26,823 bases of DNA, from assembly GCA_039933315.1 (NCBI GenBank), contig JBDTOI010000042.1, positions 1 through 26,823 of the forward strand, read 5' to 3'. Of the stretch, positions 8,148-15,949 are shown one piece after another; positions within the stretch are counted from its first letter, which is position 1, and each line of letters begins with the position of its first letter. The notes under the pieces are model-generated. The model worked only from the letters and a program-made list of their open reading frames with translations, was not told where the DNA came from and searched no databases. The stretch is from DASXRU01 sp039933315 (GTDB lineage Bacteria > Acidobacteriota > Blastocatellia > Pyrinomonadales > Pyrinomonadaceae). The translations under genes were made by a program, and so were the position numbers.

Positions 8148-8420
8148 TTAGCCGGGAATCCAAATCTTCTTAGCCTTGACGGTTTCCACCCCGTTGGGAA
8201 ATAGAAGCGGAGCTGAAGACTTTGTAAAGAAAGCGAATCCTTTGTAGCTGACCAGGTATTGATAGTTGGTGGAGAAAATCCCGCCCTCGGCCTGAATGAC
8301 GAGCGGCTCCGTCGCCTTGGCAAGAATGTTCTGGAAATCCTTCGGCTCAACGCGAATAAAGACACCGCTCGCTTTGATCGCCTGTATCATGGCGGCGATC
8401 GCGCCGGCTGCCACTGCCAT
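8148..8420 (-). CDS. conserved-looking 90-aa protein of unknown function
   Basis: The ATG at 8420 is preceded by GGGAGGT at ideal spacing on the minus strand, the strongest ribosome site in this part of the window. The N-terminus is Ala-rich and mildly hydrophobic (MAVAAGAIAAMIQAI) but does not look like a cleavable signal. The rest is a single small alpha/beta domain: VFIRVEPKDFQNIL, PLVIQAEGG, then NYQYLVSYKGFAFFTKS and a Lys-Lys-Ile-Trp-Ile-Pro ending. Small cytosolic proteins of this layout are often annotated as hypothetical. No function is assigned. A shadow frame at 8144-8365 is rejected. Confidence 0.7.
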   Translation of the reverse strand: MAVAAGAIAAMIQAIKASGVFIRVEPKDFQNILAKATEPLVIQAEGGIFSTNYQYLVSYKGFAFFTKSSAPLLFPNGVETVKAKKIWIPG

Positions 8421-8765
8421 GGGTTGACCTCCCTATGGAAAGTAAACGGTAAGTGCTTTTCAACCAATAGTCGCAATAAGGAAGACGAGACTCTTTGCGC
8501 CTTCTGGTTTTCCTTTCTTAGCGCCTTTGCGTGAAACCCCAAGTTACCCAGGGAGCCCGTTGATAGCTGGAGTTTAAGAGGTTTCACGTTGCGGTTTCAC
8601 GCAAAGGCGCTAAGAAAAGAAAATCACAAGGCGCAAAGGGTTGAGTTTTTCTGCCGCCGCTCTTCATTTATGTTCGCCGACACGTTCTTGCGATAAAAAC
8701 AGCAACTGCGAAATGAAAACTGATATATGGAAAATCTCCTCTTCCCTTAAGTGTGGCGTAACCCT
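8421..8765. other. 345-bp intergenic region dominated by a long inverted repeat
   Basis: No credible coding sequence is present. The left 70 bases include the ribosome site of the 90-aa gene. The middle 150 bases are the inverted repeat described separately. The right 125 bases are AT-rich and follow the end of the operon's last gene (8766). I see no convincing terminator with a T-run. Confidence 0.6.
8491..8640. repeat. 150-bp element with 48-bp inverted arms
   Basis: The arm at 8491-8538 matches the reverse complement of 8593-8640 at 44 of 48 positions. The core words are TTTCACGCAAAGGCGC and AAGGCGCAAAG. The loop is 54 bases and contains a second short copy, GTTTCACG, at 8581. Arms of the type TTTCACGCAAAGGCGCTAAG are, to my knowledge, common dispersed repeats in many environmental bacteria. 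Transcribed, it would form a very stable long hairpin at the 3' end of the minus-strand operon. Confidence 0.75.
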
Positions 8766-10997
8766 CTACTCATAGCTAAGCGCCTCAACCGGGTCCTGAC
8801 TGGCCGCCCGCAGCGCCGGATACAGCGCCCCAATCGTCCCCCCCACAAGTCCCACACCCAGAGCCACCAGGATCCATTTCGGCTCGATTTCAACGGTCAG
8901 CGAAGTGGATCGCATCACCGCAAAACGCGTGATAAAAGTCAGCGCGACGCCGGCGATAACGCCGAGCACGCTTACCAGCATCGCTTCCTGCTGAATCGCC
9001 CACGCTATTGACGCTTTGGACATGCCCAGCGATTTTAGAATGCCGATCTGCCGCGTCCGCTCAGTCACGGTCGTGTACATGGCCAGGAGGATGACCAGCA
9101 TGCTGATGGCCGCCGCCACACTTACCACCACGTTAAGGAAGACATTTAGCGCCGGCACGCCGGAAGCGTAAAGCTCAGGCAGATCGCGCGTGAAAATTAT
9201 CTGGTCATCGGGAAACCGTTCCTTGATCCGGGCCGCCACATCATCCTGTTTTGCCGGGTCCTCGCAGGCCACCAAAATCGAGCTGCACTTACCCTCCCCG
9301 CCGAGCTGATCCTGAAGTGTAGCCAGCGGAATCTTGATCCGCCCGCCCCCTGGAGGTTCGTAGATGCCGACAATGCGAAATGGTCGCTCGTAGAGCTGCA
9401 CGGTGGAACCTACACTTGCCTGGCGCTGTTGTTGCCAAACCGAATCGATGACGGCCTCGTCTCCGCCTATGAGCTTCCGGCCTTCCTTGATCGTCAACCC
9501 GTTCAAGGCAGCGTATTCATCGAAATTAATGCCATCAATCAGACGGCTGCCGAATCCCCGGTCACTGCGGTCGAAACTCTGCGCAATCGGCACTGCCAGT
9601 CGCACGCCCTCGACCCGCGCCAGCTCGGCGGCATGAGATACCGGGATCACCAGGGACTGCGAACCGAGGCCTACCGTTCCCGAAGCGCGCACCATGATTT
9701 CGGCCCCGATGTTTGATTCGCGCCGGCCACGCTCGTGCAAAACACCGTGCGCCAGGCCCACGGTAAAAACGATCATCAGGACGCCGACGGCGATGCCCGC
9801 GATGGTTACGGCGGTGCGGGCCGGGCGATGCGCGATATTTGAAATGACCAGGCTATCCATCACTTTTCTTAGTCTCGGGCTGCGATCAACCACGCCCCCC
9901 CAGGCGTTGGGCAGCGCTCGCCCGGTCAGTATAACCAGACCGATCACAGTCCAGAAAACTATTCCGGCTTTGCGCACGATCGCTAAAGTTACTCCGGTGG
10001 CAGCGGCATAGCCGAGCGTTTGCAGGATTACTTCGGTTCCACCTTCATAAACACCAATGGTCGCCGGCACGAAGGCGAACACCGCGTTGATTACTTTGGT
10101 CAGGGATTCGATTACATACGAAGCGCCCACGCGCGGAGCGAAACCCAGCATCAGCAAGGTTACGTAGACCTCGACCACACTGGTGACGTGCGAAAGAAAA
10201 TCGAGGCCCAGCATAGCGAAGAAGGAACGCGGGTGGCGCCGGTAAAAACCATAAACCGTCAACTCGATCCGGTGAATGTGATGCCGGCGCGAAGTTATCG
10301 CTCGAGACCGAATCCCGAGCCGCACCAGCATGTCTATGATCCATGTCAGGATCAGCACACGGCGGCTGGTGGCAAAAGCTGCGGCCAGGATGCCCAGCAG
10401 GGCGCAGCCGGCAATAATGATCAGAATTTCGCGCACTACCCCCGGCAAGGGATAGGAGATAAGCATTACGCAGGCGCCGGTGAGAATGAAGAAGACGACG
10501 GAAAGGTTGTAGAGAAGATTATCCACCACCAGCGCGGGCACGCCGTGCAGCAGCGGCACGCGTTTGCGCAACAGCGCTACCTTGGTGGCTTCTCCCAGCA
10601 GCGGTCCGGCAAAAGTCAGGAAGCTTATTGATTCTCCGCCCAGACGGGCGGCGAAAGCCTGGGAGAAAGTAAACCGCCGGTGTTCCGGCGGCACGGCGAT
10701 ACGCATGGCCATCGTGCGCAGCACGTGACGCGTGCCGTTTATCGCCAGCAGGATAAAGAAACCGAACCCGATGCGACTGAGCGCGTCGAAGATCGGCTGC
10801 ATGCCGACGCGATTGATGACATAGACAAGCAGGGCCAGGCCGAGGAGGAAGGCAATACCCTGTAGCCAGAACATGGACCGGCGACCCTTACCGGATTCGG
10901 TTGGATCCGCCGCGGCCGGTTTTCCCGACGAACCGCTCTGGTCTAGCAAGGCCCTGTTGGCGCTGTCTTCGCTAATCAAATCGACCTGGTGTTTCAC
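8766..10997 (-). CDS. fusion: LPG-synthase-type flippase domain + FtsX/MacB-type ABC permease
   Basis: The protein has 743 residues. Residues 1-40 are soluble. About 43-360 form a multi-pass membrane domain of the lysylphosphatidylglycerol synthase TM / UPF0104 type, with the signatures RLGGESISFLTFAGPLLGEA (near 118-137) and PATIGVYEGG (311-320). After a short linker, about 380-743 is an FtsX/MacB-like permease. It has a first TM near 395-420, a periplasmic region of about 180 residues, then three TMs with the typical TERTRQIGILKSLGMSKA cytoplasmic loop and an ending in LYPALRAASQDPVEAL. No aminoacyl-transfer GNAT domain and no ABC ATPase are encoded nearby. The GTG start overlaps the upstream stop (GTGA), so it is translationally coupled to the phosphatase-like gene. 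Both halves are recognisable, but their joint function is unknown; movement of a lipid or lipid-linked molecule is plausible inference. Confidence 0.85.
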   Translation of the reverse strand: MKHQVDLISEDSANRALLDQSGSSGKPAAADPTESGKGRRSMFWLQGIAFLLGLALLVYVINRVGMQPIFDALSRIGFGFFILLAINGTRHVLRTMAMRIAVPPEHRRFTFSQAFAARLGGESISFLTFAGPLLGEATKVALLRKRVPLLHGVPALVVDNLLYNLSVVFFILTGACVMLISYPLPGVVREILIIIAGCALLGILAAAFATSRRVLILTWIIDMLVRLGIRSRAITSRRHHIHRIELTVYGFYRRHPRSFFAMLGLDFLSHVTSVVEVYVTLLMLGFAPRVGASYVIESLTKVINAVFAFVPATIGVYEGGTEVILQTLGYAAATGVTLAIVRKAGIVFWTVIGLVILTGRALPNAWGGVVDRSPRLRKVMDSLVISNIAHRPARTAVTIAGIAVGVLMIVFTVGLAHGVLHERGRRESNIGAEIMVRASGTVGLGSQSLVIPVSHAAELARVEGVRLAVPIAQSFDRSDRGFGSRLIDGINFDEYAALNGLTIKEGRKLIGGDEAVIDSVWQQQRQASVGSTVQLYERPFRIVGIYEPPGGGRIKIPLATLQDQLGGEGKCSSILVACEDPAKQDDVAARIKERFPDDQIIFTRDLPELYASGVPALNVFLNVVVSVAAAISMLVILLAMYTTVTERTRQIGILKSLGMSKASIAWAIQQEAMLVSVLGVIAGVALTFITRFAVMRSTSLTVEIEPKWILVALGVGLVGGTIGALYPALRAASQDPVEALSYE

Positions 10998-13570
10998 CTG
11001 GCAATGGGAGCAGAGCCCCGCTGGTTGCGAAATTTGTCAGTCGAGATGGGAATGACCCGGCCGGGAAACCTGGTGAAGCCGCGCGCCTGCAAGACCGCAT
11101 CGGGAGTGTTGTCCTCTTCCAACTTTCCGGTAAGCCGCAACACAGTAGGAACAAAACTCAAACTGTCGTATGGCTCCTCTACCACCCTGCCGCGCGGGAT
11201 TCCCGACATTTGTCCGCCGGCAAACATCAGCGTGGAATGGGTTGATATGCGAAAGAACGAGCCGTGGTTACCACCGGGGTTGAATCCGCGCACATCAAAG
11301 TTCCAGTGGTTGTTGGCCATAATAAGGAGATCTGTTTCTACCAGCCGCCGCTGTCGCCGGCGCAGGCGCCGCACCAGGCTCTCTTCGCTGGAGAGACCGG
11401 GCGTGTCAGCGGCCGTTTCCCTCGTGTTGAATAGCGTAAATTGTTCGTTCAATCCGACCAGGGCATTAGAGTATTCGGTTTTGTGGAGCGCATGCAACCA
11501 CTCCAGATCAGTATGCCAGTCATTCAGCCATTCAGCGCGCGTTGCGGAGGGCACATTAAGGTTTTCATCAGCGAGAATTTTGAGCGGCAAATCAGCACGC
11601 CATTCGATGCTGTCGAAGTGAATGGTACCCCCTTCGTCCTGTCGCAACCCGGAAACCGGCAGATATCGCAAACTAAGGCGCCCGGCCTGATCAGTGCGGG
11701 CCAGCAGCAGGGCTTGTCGCTGAGGTCCGCCATAGAGCCAAACAACATCGCCGTTCGGCTTCAAGTCTTCCTCCAGCGTGCTCGAGATGACTTCGCGAGG
11801 AATTCGCGCCGCTATAAAATCCACCGGCCGATTGGACAGTTCCGGCTGCACGTTGTTGCGCACGGAAATCGAATGCAGCAACGCAAAGTAATCGAGGTGG
11901 ACAAAGCTTCGGTCGGTATCAAGCGAACCGTCAGGTTGCAGGCTCAATCCGCCGGGGGCAATTCCCACCACGTAATTTTGTAGCCGGAAGATATTGTTTG
12001 AGTCGCCCATTGCACCAGGCCGGATGAGGTCTTCGATCTTCACGCCAGCCGGATTAAAGTTGCCGGGGCGGAGCGTCAGCAAGCTTCGCAGGCCCAGGCA
12101 ATACTCGTCGTAGCCTTTCTTCTGTCTGATCTCCTGGTTCATCTGGGTGAAGACGCGGCGCGCTGCTTCGTCGAGTCCGGCCGCCTGATCTTCCCGGGAC
12201 CACTTCTTCGGTTTCGCGTCCCAAATCGCCTGCAACTTGTCGATGTGTCGTTGTAATGCCGGCAATTCCTCAGCCAGCTGGTCCAACTCGCGCTGCCATT
12301 CCGGGCGACGGCGATCTATCGTGGCAAAGAATGTTTCAATGGCCGCTTTTTTGATGGCGGGTGAAATGGTTTTCTGTTGCAGCTGCTGCAGCAGTATGTG
12401 CAACAGATTAAGGTCGCTGTCACGCAAGTGTATTGCGGCGCGCTCGTTGCCATCGAAATCGACCAGCGCCGTGGGGTACGCGGTGCTCTGGCCTTTCAAG
12501 TAATAAGATTGCGAGGTGGTGGTCGTAATCAATCCCACCAATGGGTTCATTCCCTTAATAGCGTAATCCATCATCAGGCGTCGTTTGGTGATGACGTGAT
12601 GGCCGCCGCCGCCGCTACTGCCCAGGAACTTCACCAGATTGAATCCCTGGCTGTAAACCCGTTCATCGGTGTTGATGCCATGGTCGGAAACCAGAATCAG
12701 CGCGGTGTGCGCCCCCTGCGGACTTCGCTGCACCGCTGACCAGATTCGCCCTATGGTCGCGTCGAGCTCCTGGATGGCGTGCAGGTGCGACTCACGATCG
12801 CGGTTGTGGTGAGCGACATGGTCGAAGGCTGTCAGGTAGAAATCCAGGTAACGAATTCGGGGGTCCGACAGCTTTTCTATTAGCTCACGTTCCTGTTGGT
12901 CGGTTACGGTAGTGCGCAATTCCGGCCCGACAGTCCAATCCTCCAGTAAGTCGAATGGATTACGTAAGAACTTTGCCTCGGCGCTGTGCTGCAGAGTGGA
13001 GAAGCGCATGCCTCGCTGATAGAGCTGAAAACTGGGATACCTTTCCTGTCGCGAAAACGCATCCATCAGCAGCGGCACCCCGAGCGTATCGAGCACTTCG
13101 ACACCCGGCATATCCACATTGCCGCCGCCGGCGTGTTTGAAATAGAAGGGAAGAAAATTCAGGTAGTCGTAGGAATAGAGAATGTATCGATCGAATTCGA
13201 CGTTCCCTTTGATTTGCAGATGCTGCCCCGTGTCCAGCAGCGACCATGAAGGTCCCGACAGGCTCATGCCCCGCACATAAAAGTTAGTGACCCGGGTGCC
13301 ACCCTGATAGAAGACATGGTCTATCCACGGCAGCAGTGATTTACCCGTTTTTGGATCACGCTGGCGGGCAAACTCGTCAACCATGTCATGGGGAAGTCCA
13401 TCAACCTTGATGAGCACCACGCGCTCGACCTGGGCGTGGACGCCGGCAGGCATCAAGCATAAGAGCGGGAACAGTATGAGGAGGAGGAAAACCCCGCGGG
13501 CCTTCGGGAAGCATGGCTCGGACCTGCTGTCCCGTCGGTCGCGCCTTCGCAGTAAAACTCGCATGGTCAT
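10994..13570 (-). CDS. secreted alkaline-phosphatase-superfamily hydrolase (type I phosphodiesterase-like)
   Basis: The protein has 858 residues. An N-terminal hydrophobic segment (about 26-43, cleavage near GVHAQ) suggests export. The catalytic core is visible: VVLIKVDGLP with metal ligand Asp57; SLSGPSWSLLDTG, which aligns with the T-F-P-N-H-Y-x-L-V-T-G nucleophile motif of nucleotide pyrophosphatases and so makes Ser105 the likely nucleophile; FDHVAHH with Asp250 and His254; LVSDHG with Asp296 and His297; and GGHH with His324 or His325. The C-terminal 450 residues contain helical and beta regions that I cannot assign. The family cleaves phosphomonoesters or diesters; the substrate is unknown. 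Its ATGA start overlaps the upstream stop and its end overlaps the fusion permease, so all three are one operon. An in-frame ATG at 13564 is an alternative start. Confidence 0.85.
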   Translation of the reverse strand: MTMRVLLRRRDRRDSRSEPCFPKARGVFLLLILFPLLCLMPAGVHAQVERVVLIKVDGLPHDMVDEFARQRDPKTGKSLLPWIDHVFYQGGTRVTNFYVRGMSLSGPSWSLLDTGQHLQIKGNVEFDRYILYSYDYLNFLPFYFKHAGGGNVDMPGVEVLDTLGVPLLMDAFSRQERYPSFQLYQRGMRFSTLQHSAEAKFLRNPFDLLEDWTVGPELRTTVTDQQERELIEKLSDPRIRYLDFYLTAFDHVAHHNRDRESHLHAIQELDATIGRIWSAVQRSPQGAHTALILVSDHGINTDERVYSQGFNLVKFLGSSGGGGHHVITKRRLMMDYAIKGMNPLVGLITTTTSQSYYLKGQSTAYPTALVDFDGNERAAIHLRDSDLNLLHILLQQLQQKTISPAIKKAAIETFFATIDRRRPEWQRELDQLAEELPALQRHIDKLQAIWDAKPKKWSREDQAAGLDEAARRVFTQMNQEIRQKKGYDEYCLGLRSLLTLRPGNFNPAGVKIEDLIRPGAMGDSNNIFRLQNYVVGIAPGGLSLQPDGSLDTDRSFVHLDYFALLHSISVRNNVQPELSNRPVDFIAARIPREVISSTLEEDLKPNGDVVWLYGGPQRQALLLARTDQAGRLSLRYLPVSGLRQDEGGTIHFDSIEWRADLPLKILADENLNVPSATRAEWLNDWHTDLEWLHALHKTEYSNALVGLNEQFTLFNTRETAADTPGLSSEESLVRRLRRRQRRLVETDLLIMANNHWNFDVRGFNPGGNHGSFFRISTHSTLMFAGGQMSGIPRGRVVEEPYDSLSFVPTVLRLTGKLEEDNTPDAVLQARGFTRFPGRVIPISTDKFRNQRGSAPIAR

Positions 13571-15627
13571 GGTTGCCCGATGACGCTGAGAACGGCTTTG
13601 GTTTCAGCCGGGGACATGCGCTTGTCGTCGCGAATGGTCTCGCGGAGGTAATGAGCTATCTCGGTTCGCAGGGTGGAGGTTGGTTCTTCTTCACGGTAGA
13701 TGCGCAGCAGCTCGTTCTTGGCAGTCTTGTCGTTAATCTTGTAAAGGGCACTGATGCAGAGACGACGTGTTTCCTCATCTCGAGTGCGGGTGAAAATCTT
13801 TCCGGCCGCCTTCGCGCTTTTGCCTCCCGCCTCGCCTCCGTATTCGGCCAGGAACTGCAGCGAGCGTCGTACGTCATCGATGTTCCAGACGATTTCGACC
13901 TGCGGAGTCGATGCCGCTGCCCGGCGCAGGAAGCGAGAATGGTATTCAATCCGCCGCGCCAGATCCATCCGCGCCAGTAACTCGGGGCTCTTATCTTCGC
14001 GATGCACATAGCGGCCGAAGCTCAGTACGTTCGCCAGACGGAAAAGCATTTGCTCAGCGCGACCGTGTTTGAGCGGCAGCATTTCGGCGCGGCGGTCTCG
14101 CTCGAGCCGTGAGGCCAGGCCAGCAGGCTGCTGCGCGTATTTGATTAAAGCTTTGTACTGTTCAACCGCCAATCGGGCTTCGGCCGGACCGTCGTTCAAA
14201 AGAGGATCAGCCGGAACCAGTTCCAGCCGCTTTGAGATCTCTTTTCGCAGCTCCACATCGAGCGAAGCATCGAGGGAAAGCAAAAGTTTCAAACCAGCAT
14301 AACTCTGAATTCGCGAGGGCTGATTTAAATCCATGCCGCGCCGCCCGGTTACAAAATCGTAAAGTGAGCGGCCCAGGAAGTAGGGCAAGTCGCCGAAGGC
14401 GGAGAGGGACAGAATGTCGCGTGTGACATCCTGGAGCATGCGCCGCGATAGCTCCCGCTTTTTTGGATTGAGCGAATCCCGGAAATCAACCAGCAGGATG
14501 GGGATCTTCGGGTGGTCCAAACCGTAAAGCGCCAGCGGAATCATCTCCACCTGATGTGCGCCCGCGGTACCGGCAGGGACGGTGCGATTATCGGCGTCGA
14601 AATACCGCGTCTCGGAAAAGCCCTCCCAATTCAACAGGCGCTTGTCCGACCAGGGACTGGCGATGTTCAGGAATCGTGCGTCAAACGAGCGCGACGACTG
14701 AGATGCTAAATCGTGGCGCGAGGCCCAGAGGATTGCATGCGTGGCAGATCCGTCCGGCAACTTCAGCGGTTCGAAGTAGAGCGATTCCGCCTCGGCTCTT
14801 TGTCGCAGCAGTTCCCAATTGTGGCCGCGCACATCCTGAGCTTGAGTGGCCCTGGAATCTACCACGCGCTCCAATCGATCGCTGCTCACGATGCCGCCAA
14901 ACATCTTGTCGGAAAGAAGTAAACGCCCTTGAATTTCCTTCAGCTCCGCGTCGGTAAAGGCCGGCGTGGTCTTATGAGTGGCTTCGTACAGCGAAAGAAT
15001 TGCGAGAGCGGAAACGGCGTGGGCGCGGCGATAGTCCGCCAGATTCCGCCGGTAGGTGCGGCTGGAGGCTTTCACCGGCAGTCCGTAGCTGTCGAAAAAC
15101 AGATTCTGCAGCGCCATCCAGAAGAAATTGTTCCAGACTTGCGCGTCAGAGGCTGCCAGGTCAATCAATGGTGGCGGCGCCTCTTCGGAAGCGCGATGCT
15201 TATTGCGAACGCGTTTGTAGAAGAAGGGAACTGCTGCTGCCATACGCTGACGCCATGTGGGGCTCGTATAGGTGAGCATCCAGACGTAGCGCAGTCGATC
15301 ATTTTCCGGATTGGTGTCGCCCAACGTATCGCGGACCACGCTGACCAGAGGAGTTTCGGGCGCCGCGCCCGGTCCCTGTGAAAGTCCGTCCAGGCGGCCG
15401 AAGATGGTAATCAACTCTGCCCCCGCTGACACTGGCAGATATTCGATGCGGAATTGTGGAGTAGGATCTTGAGTTGAGAGTGTTGTGGCAGGTGGCGCAG
15501 GGGATTGTGCCAGACAGGTCAGCGGGGCCGCCGGCGGGAAGGCCAGCAGCCCGGCAAAGACCCCGACTATCAGTTGACGCAAGCGCTTTGAAATGGGAAC
15601 GCTAGTCATTCCGGTTGGCGTTTCCAT
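13567..15627 (-). CDS. secreted protein of unknown function with a helical-repeat-like C-terminus
   Basis: The protein has 686 residues. A signal peptide lies at about residues 14-41 (LIVGVFAGLLAFPPAAPLT, cleavage near CLAQ). The body (about 100-450) is a mixed region with many Trp/Phe motifs (VWNNFFWMALQNLFFDSYG, HDLASQSSRSFDARFLNI) that I cannot place in a family. The last 110 residues (ETRRLCISALYKINDKTAK, then LRTEIAHYLRETIRDDKR) look like HEAT-type helical pairs, a common protein-protein scaffold. It is the first gene of the coupled operon; its stop overlaps the hydrolase start by ATGA. The ATG at 15627 has only a weak, distant GGAG; an ATG at 15609 keeps the signal peptide and is an equal alternative. 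The gene is clearly real. Confidence 0.75.
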   Translation of the reverse strand: METPTGMTSVPISKRLRQLIVGVFAGLLAFPPAAPLTCLAQSPAPPATTLSTQDPTPQFRIEYLPVSAGAELITIFGRLDGLSQGPGAAPETPLVSVVRDTLGDTNPENDRLRYVWMLTYTSPTWRQRMAAAVPFFYKRVRNKHRASEEAPPPLIDLAASDAQVWNNFFWMALQNLFFDSYGLPVKASSRTYRRNLADYRRAHAVSALAILSLYEATHKTTPAFTDAELKEIQGRLLLSDKMFGGIVSSDRLERVVDSRATQAQDVRGHNWELLRQRAEAESLYFEPLKLPDGSATHAILWASRHDLASQSSRSFDARFLNIASPWSDKRLLNWEGFSETRYFDADNRTVPAGTAGAHQVEMIPLALYGLDHPKIPILLVDFRDSLNPKKRELSRRMLQDVTRDILSLSAFGDLPYFLGRSLYDFVTGRRGMDLNQPSRIQSYAGLKLLLSLDASLDVELRKEISKRLELVPADPLLNDGPAEARLAVEQYKALIKYAQQPAGLASRLERDRRAEMLPLKHGRAEQMLFRLANVLSFGRYVHREDKSPELLARMDLARRIEYHSRFLRRAAASTPQVEIVWNIDDVRRSLQFLAEYGGEAGGKSAKAAGKIFTRTRDEETRRLCISALYKINDKTAKNELLRIYREEEPTSTLRTEIAHYLRETIRDDKRMSPAETKAVLSVIGQP

Positions 15628-15638
15628 CCTTTGCCAAG

Positions 15639-15652
15639 GCTCCGATAGGAGC
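15639..15652. repeat. short hairpin at the operon 5' end
   Basis: GCTCC-GATA-GGAGC is a 5-bp stem with a 4-base loop, centred about 18 bases upstream of the ATG at 15627 on the minus strand. It would pair the only GGAG that could act as ribosome site for that start. Folding could therefore reduce translation of the first operon gene, but this is inference. Confidence 0.45.
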
Positions 15653-15794
15653 GAAATTGTTGCACCGACAGGTCAGCCCACGGCTGGTTCCGTTCGGGTA
15701 CCGAAGGGCAATTCTAACACGAATTCGTTGAGCAATACGTGTGCCGCCTCTGCCGGTAGTATACGGCTTTCTGGCTGCCAGCCCTCTTTTCACT

Positions 15795-15817
15795 TGAGAT
15801 CTCAATTTCAGATCTCA
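15795..15817. repeat. 8-bp inverted repeat with GAGATCT core (second copy)
   Basis: TGAGATCT at 15795-15802 is inverted at 15810-15817 around CAATTTC. The first copy is at 6672-6701; both share TTGAGATCTCA, a T-rich spacer and CAGATCTCA. Confidence 0.6.
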
Positions 15818-15949
15818 GATGTTTACCACCAGGTGGCCTCACCTGCTACGCGTAGCCGCTTCCCAAACTCAACGGACGGATCTCCCAAAAACCGAAACCT
15901 ACTCCTTAAAGACGCCAGAAACCTCGCTACTGTTACAAAATCGTCAGTG

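Larger units (their letters stand above)
15628..15949. other. 322-bp intergenic region upstream of the three-gene operon
   Basis: No coding sequence is supported. It should hold the promoter of the minus-strand operon and the 3' end of the glycosyltransferase message, but I cannot pick a -35/-10 pair with confidence. It contains a GCTCC-GATA-GGAGC hairpin (15639-15652), the GAGATCT-type inverted repeat (15795-15817) and a 12-base palindrome GCTACGCGTAGC near 15843. Confidence 0.5.

Noticed and set aside
8766..10997. Ordinary MacB-type ABC efflux pump
   Set aside because: There is no ATPase or membrane-fusion subunit nearby, and the N-terminal half is an LPG-synthase-type domain rather than a typical MacB leader.
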